Assembly: GCF_004358165.1 (NCBI RefSeq)
Contig: NZ_SMTG01000002.1
Location: 310,001 to 374,000 of the forward strand
Reading direction: 5' to 3'
DNA from: Luteimonas terrae
Lineage (GTDB): Bacteria > Pseudomonadota > Gammaproteobacteria > Xanthomonadales > Xanthomonadaceae
DNA: 64,000 nucleotides
The notes below the pieces were generated by a model, which searched no databases, was not told the origin of the DNA, and was given only the letters and a program-made list of their open reading frames with translations. The translations under genes and the position numbers were made by a program. Shown here in pieces: positions 56,103-64,000 of this stretch (position 1 is the first letter of the stretch; the number at the start of each line of letters is the position of its first letter).

Positions 56103-56963
56103 TCACCGTTCCGGAAGCGGAATGAACTCCGGATCGCCCGGCACGGTACCGAACCGCCCGGCGCGCCAGTCGTCCTTGGCCTGTTCGATGCGCTCCTTCG
56201 AAGACGACACGAAGTTCCACCACAGGTGGCGCGGACCGTCGAGCGGCTCGCCGCCGAACAGCATGGCCTTGAGCGGCGTCTTCGCGCGGAGCCTGGCGAC
56301 CGCGCCTGCATCTAGAACAGCGAGGTGGCGCGGCGGGATGTCGGCGCCGTCGAGCTGCGCCTCGCCTTCGAGCACGTAGAGCGCGCGCTCGGCATGCGAC
56401 GGCGGAATCGCCAGCTCGGCGTCAGGTTCGAGATCCAGCGCGACATTAAGCGTGTCGGCGAACACGCGCACCGGGGATTCCTCGCCGAACCCGCGACCGG
56501 CGATCACGCGCACCCACGCGCCGTCGCGGCGGAACTGCGGCAAGGTCGCGGCCGGATGATGGTGGAACTCGGGCGCGACTTCTTCGTACGCCTTCGGCAA
56601 CGCCACCCAGGTCTGCATGCCGTGCAGCGGGTGCTCGCCTTCGCGCAGCGACTGCGGCGTGCGTTCGGCGTGGGCGATGCCGCGGCCCGCCGTCATCCAG
56701 TTCACGTCGCCGGCCGTGATGTCCTGCGAGGCGCCCAGCGTGTCGGCGTGATGGATCGTGCCGGACCAGAGAAAGGTGACCGTCGCCAGGCCGATGTGCG
56801 GATGCGGGCGTACGTCGATGCCGGCGCCCTTCTCGAAGACCGCCGGGCCCATGTGGTCCACGAACACGAACGGCCCGACGCTGCGCGCCTGCAGGCTCGG
56901 CACCGCACGCCGCACCTCGAAACCACCCAGGTCGTGAGTGCGGGGATTGATGATCAGGGTCAT
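56103..56963 (-). CDS. Pirin family protein (second copy)
   Basis: A 286-residue bicupin of the same family as the product at 54709 but clearly distinct. The metal-site region reads RPHPHIGLATVTFLWSGTIHH and MTAGRGIAHAERTP, with His and Glu ligands in place. YhhW-type pirins can oxidise flavonols such as quercetin, and others respond to redox or act as regulators. The role here is undetermined. Confidence 0.88.
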   Translation of the reverse strand: MTLIINPRTHDLGGFEVRRAVPSLQARSVGPFVFVDHMGPAVFEKGAGIDVRPHPHIGLATVTFLWSGTIHHADTLGASQDITAGDVNWMTAGRGIAHAERTPQSLREGEHPLHGMQTWVALPKAYEEVAPEFHHHPAATLPQFRRDGAWVRVIAGRGFGEESPVRVFADTLNVALDLEPDAELAIPPSHAERALYVLEGEAQLDGADIPPRHLAVLDAGAVARLRAKTPLKAMLFGGEPLDGPRHLWWNFVSSSKERIEQAKDDWRAGRFGTVPGDPEFIPLPER

Positions 56964-57219
56964 GGCGACTCCGGCGTCGGCGAGGGCAGGCGCTCAGCAT
57001 GACAGCGCCGACGGCCGCGCTGCCGCTGGTGCGCGGGACGAACCGTTGCGGTTTCCGGCCTGTGGCAGCGGTCCACGGGTCGAGATGAAGCAGTTGCAAC
57101 GCCGAGAGCTTCGTCATTCCCGCAATGCGAGGCTCCAGCGTCTTCAATCTGCCGGGCGCAACGTCATTGGAAGACCGCGCCCGTCCACTGAACATGCACC
57201 GCGTTTGCGGGACAGGCGA

Positions 57220-57726
57220 TCAGGCGGACGCAAATCCCGCCCGCCACGCCGCCAGCTTGGCCTCGAACCCCATTGCCGCATGCGCCGGACTCGTCGACGG
57301 CAGGCGCAGCAGGTCCGTTACGTGATCGAGCGGAGGCAGTACATGCCGCCGGAACAGCGTCTCGGCCGCCGCGCCGTTGAAACGGACGCGCGTGATGCCC
57401 GGATACGCTGCCAGCAGGCCGGCGATGTCGTTGGGCACCACACTCTCGGCCTCGATGCGCGCATCCAGGCTGCCGGGTCGTACGCACTCGCCGGCAACGT
57501 CCCACAGTGCGATGCCCGCATCGCCGAGCCGGGCGATGCGATCGTCATAGGGCAGGGCAAGATCGAAGCCGACGATCGCACCCAGAATCGGCCAGAACAG
57601 GTTGCGCGGATGCGCGTAGTAGCGATCGGCATCCAGCGACGCCACGCCCGGCATGCTGCCGAGCACCAGCACGCGGGCGCGGGCATCGACGACGGGTGGG
57701 AAGCTGCGGACGCGGGTGAGCTGCAT
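57220..57726 (-). CDS. Hypoxanthine-DNA glycosylase (UDG superfamily)
   Basis: A 168-residue DNA glycosylase. The segment VLVLGSMPGVASLDADRYYAHPRNLFWPILG fits the UDG-family-6 type that removes deaminated adenine (hypoxanthine), and WDVAGECVRPGSLDA and FNGAAAETLF follow in the expected order. It would act in base-excision repair. The start is the ATG at 57726; another ATG 14 codons earlier is in frame but less convincing. The neighbouring genes are unrelated. Confidence 0.82.
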   Translation of the reverse strand: MQLTRVRSFPPVVDARARVLVLGSMPGVASLDADRYYAHPRNLFWPILGAIVGFDLALPYDDRIARLGDAGIALWDVAGECVRPGSLDARIEAESVVPNDIAGLLAAYPGITRVRFNGAAAETLFRRHVLPPLDHVTDLLRLPSTSPAHAAMGFEAKLAAWRAGFASA

Positions 57727-57866
57727 GACGGTCGAGGTGGGCGCGCGTTGACCCGAACGCAAGCCCATGGCGTGCGTTTGCGCCATTCCAGGCGCTCGAG
57801 CCAGCGCGTCTAGACGTGCCGCTTGTCGGGCGACTGCGCACCCGCGCGGTCGTGGCTGGCGGGGTT

Positions 57867-58307
57867 TCAGTTCGCGATCGAGAAGCCTGCGGGCGCCGCC
57901 TGTGGCACAGGTGCATCGCAGTGGTACATATCGAGATACAGCTCGCTGGTCTGCGGACCGCAGGTCAGTTCGTATCGGTCGACCATGTGGTGATCGACCT
58001 CGCCTGCTTCGAGTGGCCGATATTCCATCGCGGCGATGGTCAGCCGCGTGATCTCCCCGGGCTGCGTATCCGCGGACAGATCGTGGCACGGACCGACATT
58101 GCCGCTGCGCTCGAAAGCCGGGTGCGAACGGTCGGGGCAGACCAGCCTGGCGAGATAATGGTGCTGACCTTGCGGCTTGCAGACCTCGATCGCGGTTTCT
58201 CGCATCAGCCCCCACGCTTCAACGGGTCCAGCGTGTGCATCCGCAACGCCGACCGATGCGATGCAGGCTGCAAACAGCGAGGTTTTCGATCTGGGACTCT
58301 GATGCAC
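57867..58307 (-). CDS. Hypothetical exported cysteine-containing protein
   Basis: About 146 residues if started at the GTG at 58307, which is preceded by AAGGAAGG, a strong ribosome-binding site. Starts from ATG further upstream lack one. A signal peptide (SLFAACIASVGVADAHA) is followed by a mature domain with five cysteines: CKPQG, VCPDR, PCHDL, TCGPQ and YHCDAP, so disulfides are likely. I recognise no family. Codon use looks slightly less GC-biased than its neighbours. A second small exported protein gene lies upstream on the same strand. Confidence 0.6.
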   Translation of the reverse strand: MHQSPRSKTSLFAACIASVGVADAHAGPVEAWGLMRETAIEVCKPQGQHHYLARLVCPDRSHPAFERSGNVGPCHDLSADTQPGEITRLTIAAMEYRPLEAGEVDHHMVDRYELTCGPQTSELYLDMYHCDAPVPQAAPAGFSIAN

Positions 58308-58401
58308 GGGTCCTTCCTTACCGTCTCGATGCTGCACCTTGCCGTGCGGCGGGCAGGGTGTCCATTGCGGGCTGGCCGGTGCAAGCGCGGCACCATGAGC
58401 G

Positions 58402-58869
58402 CTACTGCGCCGGGAAATTCGCGCAGGGATACCGGCCGGAAGACGGTTCGAAACGGATCGCCACGGCAGGTGTGTTCTCCGAATAGCGGGTCACCAGCAG
58501 AAGCTGTGAGGCGTTGTACGAGCCGAGCATCGCCCGGCTCTCGAAGCAGGCCACCAGATCCTCAACGCCATCGCGGTTGAAATCGCCACGATCGAGGATC
58601 CGCATCCGGTAGACCCAGCCGAACGCGTCCACTTCGAACATGTCCGGCTCGAAACGCGTCGGTGCCGGCAGCACGCTCGCAAAGCTTCGCTGGTCGGCAC
58701 TGCGTGCCGGATTGAGTGGGCTGCGGATCGTGGCGATATCGAAATGCGTAAACAGGAAGCGCGAGACATCGTGCTCGGGGAAGTGCGTGACCAACCGCGC
58801 CGGTTCCGCGCTCGCTGGCGCCACCATGACCAGCGCAAGCAGATATCCGTATCCCGACAGGTGATGCAT
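58402..58869 (-). CDS. Small exported protein with one FG-GAP/VCBS-like motif
   Basis: A protein of about 155 residues starting at the ATG at 58869, with the signal peptide YGYLLALVMVAPASA. The segment ILDRGDFNRDGVEDLVACFESRA is a typical FG-GAP/VCBS or dockerin-like calcium-binding stretch (DFNRDGxED). The rest is unrecognised. It is followed after 94 bases by another exported small protein, so the two probably form a unit. A role outside the cytoplasm is all that can be said. Confidence 0.62.
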   Translation of the reverse strand: MHHLSGYGYLLALVMVAPASAEPARLVTHFPEHDVSRFLFTHFDIATIRSPLNPARSADQRSFASVLPAPTRFEPDMFEVDAFGWVYRMRILDRGDFNRDGVEDLVACFESRAMLGSYNASQLLLVTRYSENTPAVAIRFEPSSGRYPCANFPAQ

Positions 58870-59269
58870 GTCCTTGCCCTCCATTGTGGTCGCGAGACTG
58901 CACCACGCCACCGATGTCCGACCTGTGACGGTGCCCGGCTGCTTCCCTGGGCCGGATCGTTCGAACGTGCTTCCGAATTCCGACGGGACGCGGAACCTGG
59001 ACATTCGTGTCGGTGGTTTGAAGGCGAAACCCGATGTGTGACGGCAGGTTTCCGCCGGGTGTCGGCGCTCGCTTTCCCACAGACTCGTCCCGAGGGTCCG
59101 GCGCAGGGAGGCGCGCGGTGCAACACCGTCAAGGCATGACGTTCACGCCACGCATGAGCGCGTCCGCAAAGCAGGACAGTGATACGGATGCGCGCGATCC
59201 ATCAGGGCGGGGCGTCGAGATTCGATGCAGACAACGATGCGTGCAGGCCCGCGCGGGCAGGCGCGCGAC
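58870..59269. other. 400-base region upstream of comEC without a credible gene
   Basis: Only short, mutually overlapping open frames are present, none with a ribosome-binding site and recognisable family. Composition is a little less GC-rich than the neighbouring genes. It should hold the divergent promoters of comEC and the small exported protein. Confidence 0.45.
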
Positions 59270-61615
59270 ATGACTATACGCGTGGCCGCATTCGGCCTGC
59301 CGACGGCTGCCGCGCTGGTGCTCGGCGCGATCGTATGTCTGCAGCTTCCTGCGCTGCCAGGCGGGTGGATTCTGGCGATGACGCTATGCGTCGCTGCCTG
59401 GATATGGGCGCGCGGTGTCGGCGGCGGACGGGTCGTCGGGGCGTTCGTACTTGGCGGTGCACTGTGCGGGCTGCATGCGACCTACGCGTTGTCGACGCAA
59501 CTGCCCGCCGACATGGAGCGCGGCGACTTCGCGGTGCACGGACGTGTGGTCGGGCTGCCGACACGCGAGCCGCAGCGCACGGCATTCGAGTTTCGCGTCG
59601 CGGAAGATGATGGCGTGCCTGCAGCCTTGCGCGGCCGGCTGTTGCGGCTGTCGTGGTACGACGATCGTCGCGAAGGGCCGGACGCGCGTCGTGCTGCCAT
59701 CGAAGCTGGCAACGAGTGGCGCTTCACGGTGCGTCTGCGTGCACCGCGCGGGCTGCGCAATCCCGGCTGGTTCGATGGCGAGAGGCGCGCGATGGCGCAG
59801 CGGGTGACCGCGGTCGGCTACATCCGGACTGCCGAGCCGTTGGAGCGCCTGGAAGGCGGCCGAGGCATCGATCGCTGGCGCGAACAGGTGGCGACGCACA
59901 TCGATGCGGTCGTCGAGCGTGGGAGCGCGCGTTACGTCCGGGCGCTCGCGATCGGTGATACGCGTGGCCTTAATGATCTGGACTGGGAGGCACTCCGTGC
60001 GACCGGCTTGACCCATCTGGTCGCGATCTCGGGGTTCCACGTCGGCATGGTCGGCGGCTTCTTCGCGCTGGTGGCGACCGCCGTCTGGTGGTGCCTGCCA
60101 TGGCTGGGACGCTGGCTGCCGCGGCCGCAGGCGGCGGCGATCGTCGCGTTGCTGACGAGTACGGTCTACGCCGCGGTCGCAGGCTGGGAACTGCCGACGG
60201 TGCGGACGGTGCTGATGATTGCCGTGGTGGTGATCGCACGGTTGTCGCGGCGCCATCTGCGCATTGCCGATGCGCTCGGCTATGCGGCCATCGCCGTCGT
60301 ACTGGTCGATCCGATGTCGGTGCTGTCGGCCGGCTTCTGGCTCAGCTTCGCGGGTGTCGCCTGGCTGGTCTGGTGCCTGCCGGACGCGCGCGAATGGTCG
60401 AAGCTGCGCGGCCTGCTGGCCTCGCAATGGGTCGCGACAATCGGCCTGCTGCCGCTGACGGTGATCCTGTTCGGGCAGGCGTCGCTGGCCGGGCCCGTGG
60501 CGAATCTCGTGGCGATTCCGTGGTGGAGCCTGGTGGTCGTGCCGCTGGCCCTGGTCGGCACGGGACTGGAGGCCATCCACACGGGCGCCGGCGACTGGGC
60601 CTGGCGCAGCGCGGCCTGGGCGTTCGATCTGAGCTGGCTGCTGTTCGACCGGCTCGCGGCCAGCCCGATCTCATTGTGGTGGTTGCCCGAACCGCACTGG
60701 CTGGCACTGCCGATGGCCCTGCTGGCCGCGTTCTGGATGCTGCTGCCGCGTGGTGTCCCGGGCAAGGGACTCGCACTGCTGCTGTGGCTGCCCCTGCTGT
60801 GGCCGGACCGGCATCTCCCGAGAGCGGGCGAGGCCGAGGTCATCGTGTTCGATGTCGGGCAGGGACTGTCCGCGCTGGTGCGCACTGCGCGTCACGCGGT
60901 GCTCTACGACGCCGGTCCGGCCGTGCCCGACGGTTATGACGCCGGCGAGCGTGTGGTGGTGCCCGCGTTGCAGGCGTTGGGCGTGCGTCGGCTCGACGCC
61001 ATCGTCATCAGCCATGGCGACGCGGATCACGTGGGTGGCTTCGCGGCCGTCCAGCGCCGCTATCGCGCACCGGTCGTCTTCGCGCCACAGTGGGACCGCG
61101 TACCCGGCGCCGCGCCCTGTCTGCAGGGCAGTGCATGGCGGATGGACGGCGTGACCTTCCGCTTCCTGCACCCGGACGTGCATTTCCCGGCGTTCCGCAA
61201 TCCATCGAGTTGCGTGCTGCGCATCGAGACCGCGCATGGCGCGGCGCTGCTGCCGGGCGACATCGATGCGGTGGTCGAGCGTCTGCTGGTGCGCCGGGAT
61301 GCCACGCGGCTGGATGCGGACGTCGTGGTCGCCGCGCATCACGGCAGCCGCAGTTCGTCGGATCCCGCCTTCGTCCGGGCGACCGGCGCGGCGGTGGTGA
61401 TGATGTCGGCCGGCCACGGCAGCCGATTCGGACATCCGCACGACGAGGTCGTCGAGCGCTGGATGCGTTCGGGCACCGCGGTGGCGAGCACGGCAGGCGG
61501 TGGCGCGACGCGGTTCCGGCTGCAGGCCGGCGGGCTGGCAGTGCGCCAGGAACGGACGCACCGACCCCGATTGTGGGATGCGGCGCGCCGGTTGGAAACG
61601 CGCGAGGCGCGCTGA
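59270..61615 (+). CDS. comEC: DNA internalisation competence protein ComEC/Rec2
   Basis: A 781-residue inner-membrane channel for transforming DNA. In order: N-terminal helices and a DUF4131 OB-like part (VHGRVVGLPTREPQ...), the Competence domain with GLTHLVAISGFHVGMVGG and WELPTVRTVLMI, many membrane helices, and a C-terminal metallo-beta-lactamase-like domain (IVFDVGQGLSALV, then ISHGDADHVGG and LPGDIDAVVERLL, AAHHGSRSSS). All motifs are intact, so natural transformation is possible if the rest of the machinery exists. The start could be the ATG at 59270 or one at 59237. Confidence 0.93.
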   Translation: MTIRVAAFGLPTAAALVLGAIVCLQLPALPGGWILAMTLCVAAWIWARGVGGGRVVGAFVLGGALCGLHATYALSTQLPADMERGDFAVHGRVVGLPTREPQRTAFEFRVAEDDGVPAALRGRLLRLSWYDDRREGPDARRAAIEAGNEWRFTVRLRAPRGLRNPGWFDGERRAMAQRVTAVGYIRTAEPLERLEGGRGIDRWREQVATHIDAVVERGSARYVRALAIGDTRGLNDLDWEALRATGLTHLVAISGFHVGMVGGFFALVATAVWWCLPWLGRWLPRPQAAAIVALLTSTVYAAVAGWELPTVRTVLMIAVVVIARLSRRHLRIADALGYAAIAVVLVDPMSVLSAGFWLSFAGVAWLVWCLPDAREWSKLRGLLASQWVATIGLLPLTVILFGQASLAGPVANLVAIPWWSLVVVPLALVGTGLEAIHTGAGDWAWRSAAWAFDLSWLLFDRLAASPISLWWLPEPHWLALPMALLAAFWMLLPRGVPGKGLALLLWLPLLWPDRHLPRAGEAEVIVFDVGQGLSALVRTARHAVLYDAGPAVPDGYDAGERVVVPALQALGVRRLDAIVISHGDADHVGGFAAVQRRYRAPVVFAPQWDRVPGAAPCLQGSAWRMDGVTFRFLHPDVHFPAFRNPSSCVLRIETAHGAALLPGDIDAVVERLLVRRDATRLDADVVVAAHHGSRSSSDPAFVRATGAAVVMMSAGHGSRFGHPHDEVVERWMRSGTAVASTAGGGATRFRLQAGGLAVRQERTHRPRLWDAARRLETREAR

Positions 61616-61694
61616 CGAACAGCGCAGGCACACGTGCTCGCAGCGCGCGGCTGCCGGTCTCAGGACGCCCGTCAGCCGCTCTGCCCGGCTGGGC

Positions 61695-61700
61695 TATCCT
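61695..61700 (+). promoter_or_regulatory. -10-like box ahead of exbB
   Basis: TATCCT in GC-rich context lies 40 bases before the exbB start. It is the only candidate in the 125-base gap after comEC. No -35 is visible. Confidence 0.35.
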
Positions 61701-61740
61701 AGACGCCTGACTGGACCGGCCATCGGCCGAAGGGGTAGGC

Positions 61741-62376
61741 GTGCTCGAACTGGTGAAGGCTGGCGGCTGGCCGATGCTGCCCTTGCTGCTGCTGTCGGCA
61801 CTGGCGCTGGCGATCATCGTCGAGCGGTTCTGGGCGCTGCGTCGCAAGGCCGTGCTGCCGCCGGGACTGGGCGAAGAGGTCCGGGCCTGGGCCGCACGTG
61901 GCGCGCTGGATCCGGCCCACATCGAATCGTTGCGGAGTACCGCACCGCTGGGCGCACTGCTGGCCGCCGCGCTGGACGTGCGCAACCGCCCGCGCGAGGA
62001 AATCCGCGAGCGCGTCGAGGATGTCGGCCGGCATGTCGCCTTCCGCATGGAGCGCTATCTCAACGCGCTGGGCACGATCGCCGTGGCCGGCCCACTGCTG
62101 GGCCTGTTCGGTACGGTGGTCGGCATGATCCAGATGTTTCTCGGCGTCATGGACCATGGCGTGGGCGATGTGAACCAGCTGGCCGGCGGCATCGGCAAGG
62201 CGCTGGTGTGCGCGGCCGCGGGCATGGTCGTCGCGGTGCCGGCGCTGATGTTCCACCGTCATTTCCGCGCGCGCATCGACGGCTACATCGTGCAGATGGA
62301 ACACGAGGCGATCGCGCTGATGGACGTCCTCGACCCGCGCAACCGTCGCGCCGCGCAGGCGCCGGTGCAGGGCTGA
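61741..62376 (+). CDS. exbB: ExbB/TolQ-type proton channel protein
   Basis: A 211-residue membrane protein. Three helices and the conserved MotA/TolQ/ExbB segment TIAVAGPLLGLFGTVVGMIQMF are visible. It starts at GTG 61741 after GAAGGGG. With ExbD it converts proton flow into work, normally energising TonB. No tonB is adjacent. The exbB-exbD-msbA order is common in xanthomonads and other gammaproteobacteria. Confidence 0.92.
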   Translation: MLELVKAGGWPMLPLLLLSALALAIIVERFWALRRKAVLPPGLGEEVRAWAARGALDPAHIESLRSTAPLGALLAAALDVRNRPREEIRERVEDVGRHVAFRMERYLNALGTIAVAGPLLGLFGTVVGMIQMFLGVMDHGVGDVNQLAGGIGKALVCAAAGMVVAVPALMFHRHFRARIDGYIVQMEHEAIALMDVLDPRNRRAAQAPVQG

Positions 62377-62379
62377 GCG

Positions 62380-62829
62380 ATGCGCATCCGCGACCGCCGG
62401 GCCGAGGACACGCCCGAGCTCAACCTCGTGCCGCTGATCGACGTGATCCTGGTGCTGATCATCTTCTTCGTGATCACCACCACCTTCGACGCGCGCTCGG
62501 TGCTCAAGCTGGAACTGCCGCAGGCGACCGGCGAGCGCAACGACGCGCAGGCCGGCACGCTGAGCCTGCTGATCAATGCCGACGGGCGCTATTTCGTCGA
62601 CGACCGCGAAGCGCTGCGCACCGATGTCGAATCGCTCAAGCGCACCATCGCCGAGGTCGCCGGCGACGACCGCGAACGCACCGTGCTGCTGCGCGCCGAT
62701 GCGCGCACGCCGTGGCAGGCGGTCGTGACCGCCTACGACGCGCTGGGCCAGCTCGGCTTCAAGCGCATCGCCAATGCGACCGCGCCGCAGACGGCGGCAG
62801 CGCCGTCCGCCGCCACGCAAGAGGAGTGA
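62380..62829 (+). CDS. exbD: ExbD/TolR-type biopolymer transport protein
   Basis: A 149-residue protein with one N-terminal transmembrane helix. The hallmark ELNLVPLIDVILVLIIFFVITTTF includes the essential Asp in LIDV. The periplasmic domain follows (LLINADGRYFVDD, LLRADARTPW). It starts three bases after the exbB stop and is followed after one base by msbA, so the three are co-transcribed. Confidence 0.93.
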   Translation: MRIRDRRAEDTPELNLVPLIDVILVLIIFFVITTTFDARSVLKLELPQATGERNDAQAGTLSLLINADGRYFVDDREALRTDVESLKRTIAEVAGDDRERTVLLRADARTPWQAVVTAYDALGQLGFKRIANATAPQTAAAPSAATQEE

Positions 62830-62830
62830 G

Positions 62831-64000
62831 ATGAGTACCGTCGTGGACGAGGCGCAGCGGGATGCGCCGACACCGGGACCGGCGCGCGCCGAGCGCGCGT
62901 GGCCGATCTACCGCCGCCTGCTGAGGTTCGCCACCGAGTACCGCAGCCTGCTGTCGGTCGCGCTGATCGGCATGCTGATCGAGGCCGCGGCCGGTGGCGC
63001 CTTCACCAAGATGATGGAACCGATCATCGACGAGACCTTCGTCGGAGCGAACGCCGGCGTGAACCTGTGGCTGCCGGCGGCGATCATCGGCCTGTTCGTG
63101 CTGCGCGGCGTGGCCGGCTATCTGGCCGACTACAACATGGCCAAGGCCGGCCGCGGCATTGCCCGCGATCTGCGCGTGCGCGTGCTGGGCAAGTACCTGC
63201 GCCTGCCGGGCATGCGCTTCGATGCCGAACCGGTGCCGTCGATGCTGGTGCGGTTGGGCTCCGATTCCGACCAGGTCTCGCAGGCCGCGGTCGATGCGGC
63301 CAAAGTGATGATCCAGCAGTCGCTGCAGATCATCGCCTCGCTGGTCGTGATGCTGTGGACCAGCTGGCAGGTCACGCTGACGATCTTCGTGCTGGCGCCG
63401 CCGCTGTCGTGGATCATGGGCAAGGTCGCGCGTCGCTATCGTCGCGTGAGCCACAACATCCAGGACAGTTCGGCGCTGCTGCTGCAGGCCGCCGACCAGT
63501 CGCTGAGCAACCAGCAGGAAGTGAAGATCTACGGTGCGCAGGCGGCCGAGAACGCGCGCTATCGCGCCGTCGCCGACACACACATGCGCCTGAACCTCAA
63601 GGTCGAGGCGACGCGCGCGATCTCCTCGGCGGTCGTGCAGCTGATGGGATCGGTCGGGCTGGCGCTGCTGATCGTCATCGCCGGTTACGAGGCCTCGCAG
63701 GGCCGGTTGACCGCCGGCGGCTTCGTTGCGCTGATGATCGCGATGATGGCGATCATTCCCGCGCTTAAGCAGCTCACCAACGTGCAGAACATGCTGCAGC
63801 GGGGTGTGGCCTCGGCCGAGCGGCTGTTCGAGATTCTCGATGCCGACGACGAGCGCGACACCGGCACCCGTCCACTTGCGCGCGCGCGTGGCGAGATCGA
63901 GTTCCGCCACGTCGGCGCGCGTTACCCGGGACGGGACGCGCCGGCGCTGCAGGACATCAGTTTCGTCGCCAGACCCGGCACGGTGACCGCCATCGTCGGT
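62831..64000 (+). CDS. msbA: Lipid A export ABC transporter MsbA (truncated by the window end)
   Basis: The first 390 residues of an ABC exporter half-transporter. The membrane domain contains six helices (for example LLSVALIGMLIEAAAGGAFTKMM) and the coupling region of the ATP-binding domain begins near residue 355 (GEIEFRHVGARYPGRDAPALQDISFVARPGTVTAIVG); the window ends just at Walker A. The short leader and TTKMMEP-like segment resemble MsbA, which flips lipid A-core across the inner membrane. The preceding exbBD pair and the usual following lpxK support this assignment. Confidence 0.9.
   Translation, partial: MSTVVDEAQRDAPTPGPARAERAWPIYRRLLRFATEYRSLLSVALIGMLIEAAAGGAFTKMMEPIIDETFVGANAGVNLWLPAAIIGLFVLRGVAGYLADYNMAKAGRGIARDLRVRVLGKYLRLPGMRFDAEPVPSMLVRLGSDSDQVSQAAVDAAKVMIQQSLQIIASLVVMLWTSWQVTLTIFVLAPPLSWIMGKVARRYRRVSHNIQDSSALLLQAADQSLSNQQEVKIYGAQAAENARYRAVADTHMRLNLKVEATRAISSAVVQLMGSVGLALLIVIAGYEASQGRLTAGGFVALMIAMMAIIPALKQLTNVQNMLQRGVASAERLFEILDADDERDTGTRPLARARGEIEFRHVGARYPGRDAPALQDISFVARPGTVTAIVG

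Overview
The window is a GC-rich stretch of a gammaproteobacterial chromosome. Gene order and protein flavour point to the Xanthomonadaceae/Lysobacteraceae (a Lysobacter- or Luteimonas-like organism): a PepSY gene ahead of a PhoPQ-like pair, TonB receptors, intergenic elements of the CCTTCCCCC...GGGGGAAGG and CGAATCAC types, and frequent GTG starts with ATGA/GTGA overlaps. This placement is inference from content, since no database search was possible. Coding density is high and almost every gene is chromosomal core. I see no prophage, integron, CRISPR array, IS transposase or toxin-antitoxin pair.

Layout. 1-2 kb: end of an unidentified gene, then DUF1289, CoA pyrophosphatase and sulfurtransferase genes in a tightly overlapping operon. 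2.2-6.5 kb (minus): enoyl-CoA hydratase-like, thioesterase and uvrA. 6.9-8.9 kb: rplU-rpmA-obg, with a 135-bp tandem duplication that ends exactly at the obg start. 8.9-9.6 kb: a repeat-filled gap. 9.7-17.4 kb: rpsT, then murJ, ribF-ileS-lspA, ispH and tRNA-Thr(CGT). 17.5-20.8 kb: a MASE2-GGDEF cyclase, radA and a PAP2-like membrane protein. 21-25.8 kb (minus): a MarR-NodT-EmrA-EmrB drug efflux operon. 25.9-31.4 kb: a CcsA-like protein, ffh, an aminotransferase class IV and rpsP-rimM-trmD-rplS. 31.5-34.7 kb: two divergent PepSY proteins, a PhoP-like regulator, a PhoQ-like kinase and an Hsp15-like protein. 34.7-40.7 kb (minus): a frameshifted short-chain dehydrogenase, katG with an OxyR-type site, and mutS. 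41-44.3 kb: a TonB-dependent receptor behind a 28-bp palindrome, and pncC. 44.4-50.9 kb: a lipoprotein nuclease/phosphatase, bpt, a four-EF-hand secreted protein, a sigma factor carrying its own membrane domain, a DUF2007 protein, tesB and an amidase. 51-57.7 kb: MOSC, YqiA-like hydrolase, rlmKL, two pirins around a small exported protein, and a hypoxanthine-DNA glycosylase. 57.8-58.9 kb: two small exported proteins of unknown role. 59.3-64 kb: comEC, exbB-exbD and the start of msbA.

Most of the window serves housekeeping: ribosome assembly and tRNA modification, protein targeting, envelope building (murJ, lspA, msbA), DNA repair (uvrA, mutS, radA) and oxidative defence (katG). The less ordinary material is regulatory or structural. 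It includes short-repeat elements that have entered the 5' ends of obg and trmD, a membrane-fused sigma factor, the duplicated PepSY module beside a PhoPQ-like system, -10 boxes placed so close to start codons that the messages may be leaderless, and dispersed inverted-repeat elements. I did not find a convincing wholly new system. The best leads are the repeat-derived N-terminus of TrmD, the membrane sigma factor and the palindrome-controlled TonB receptor.
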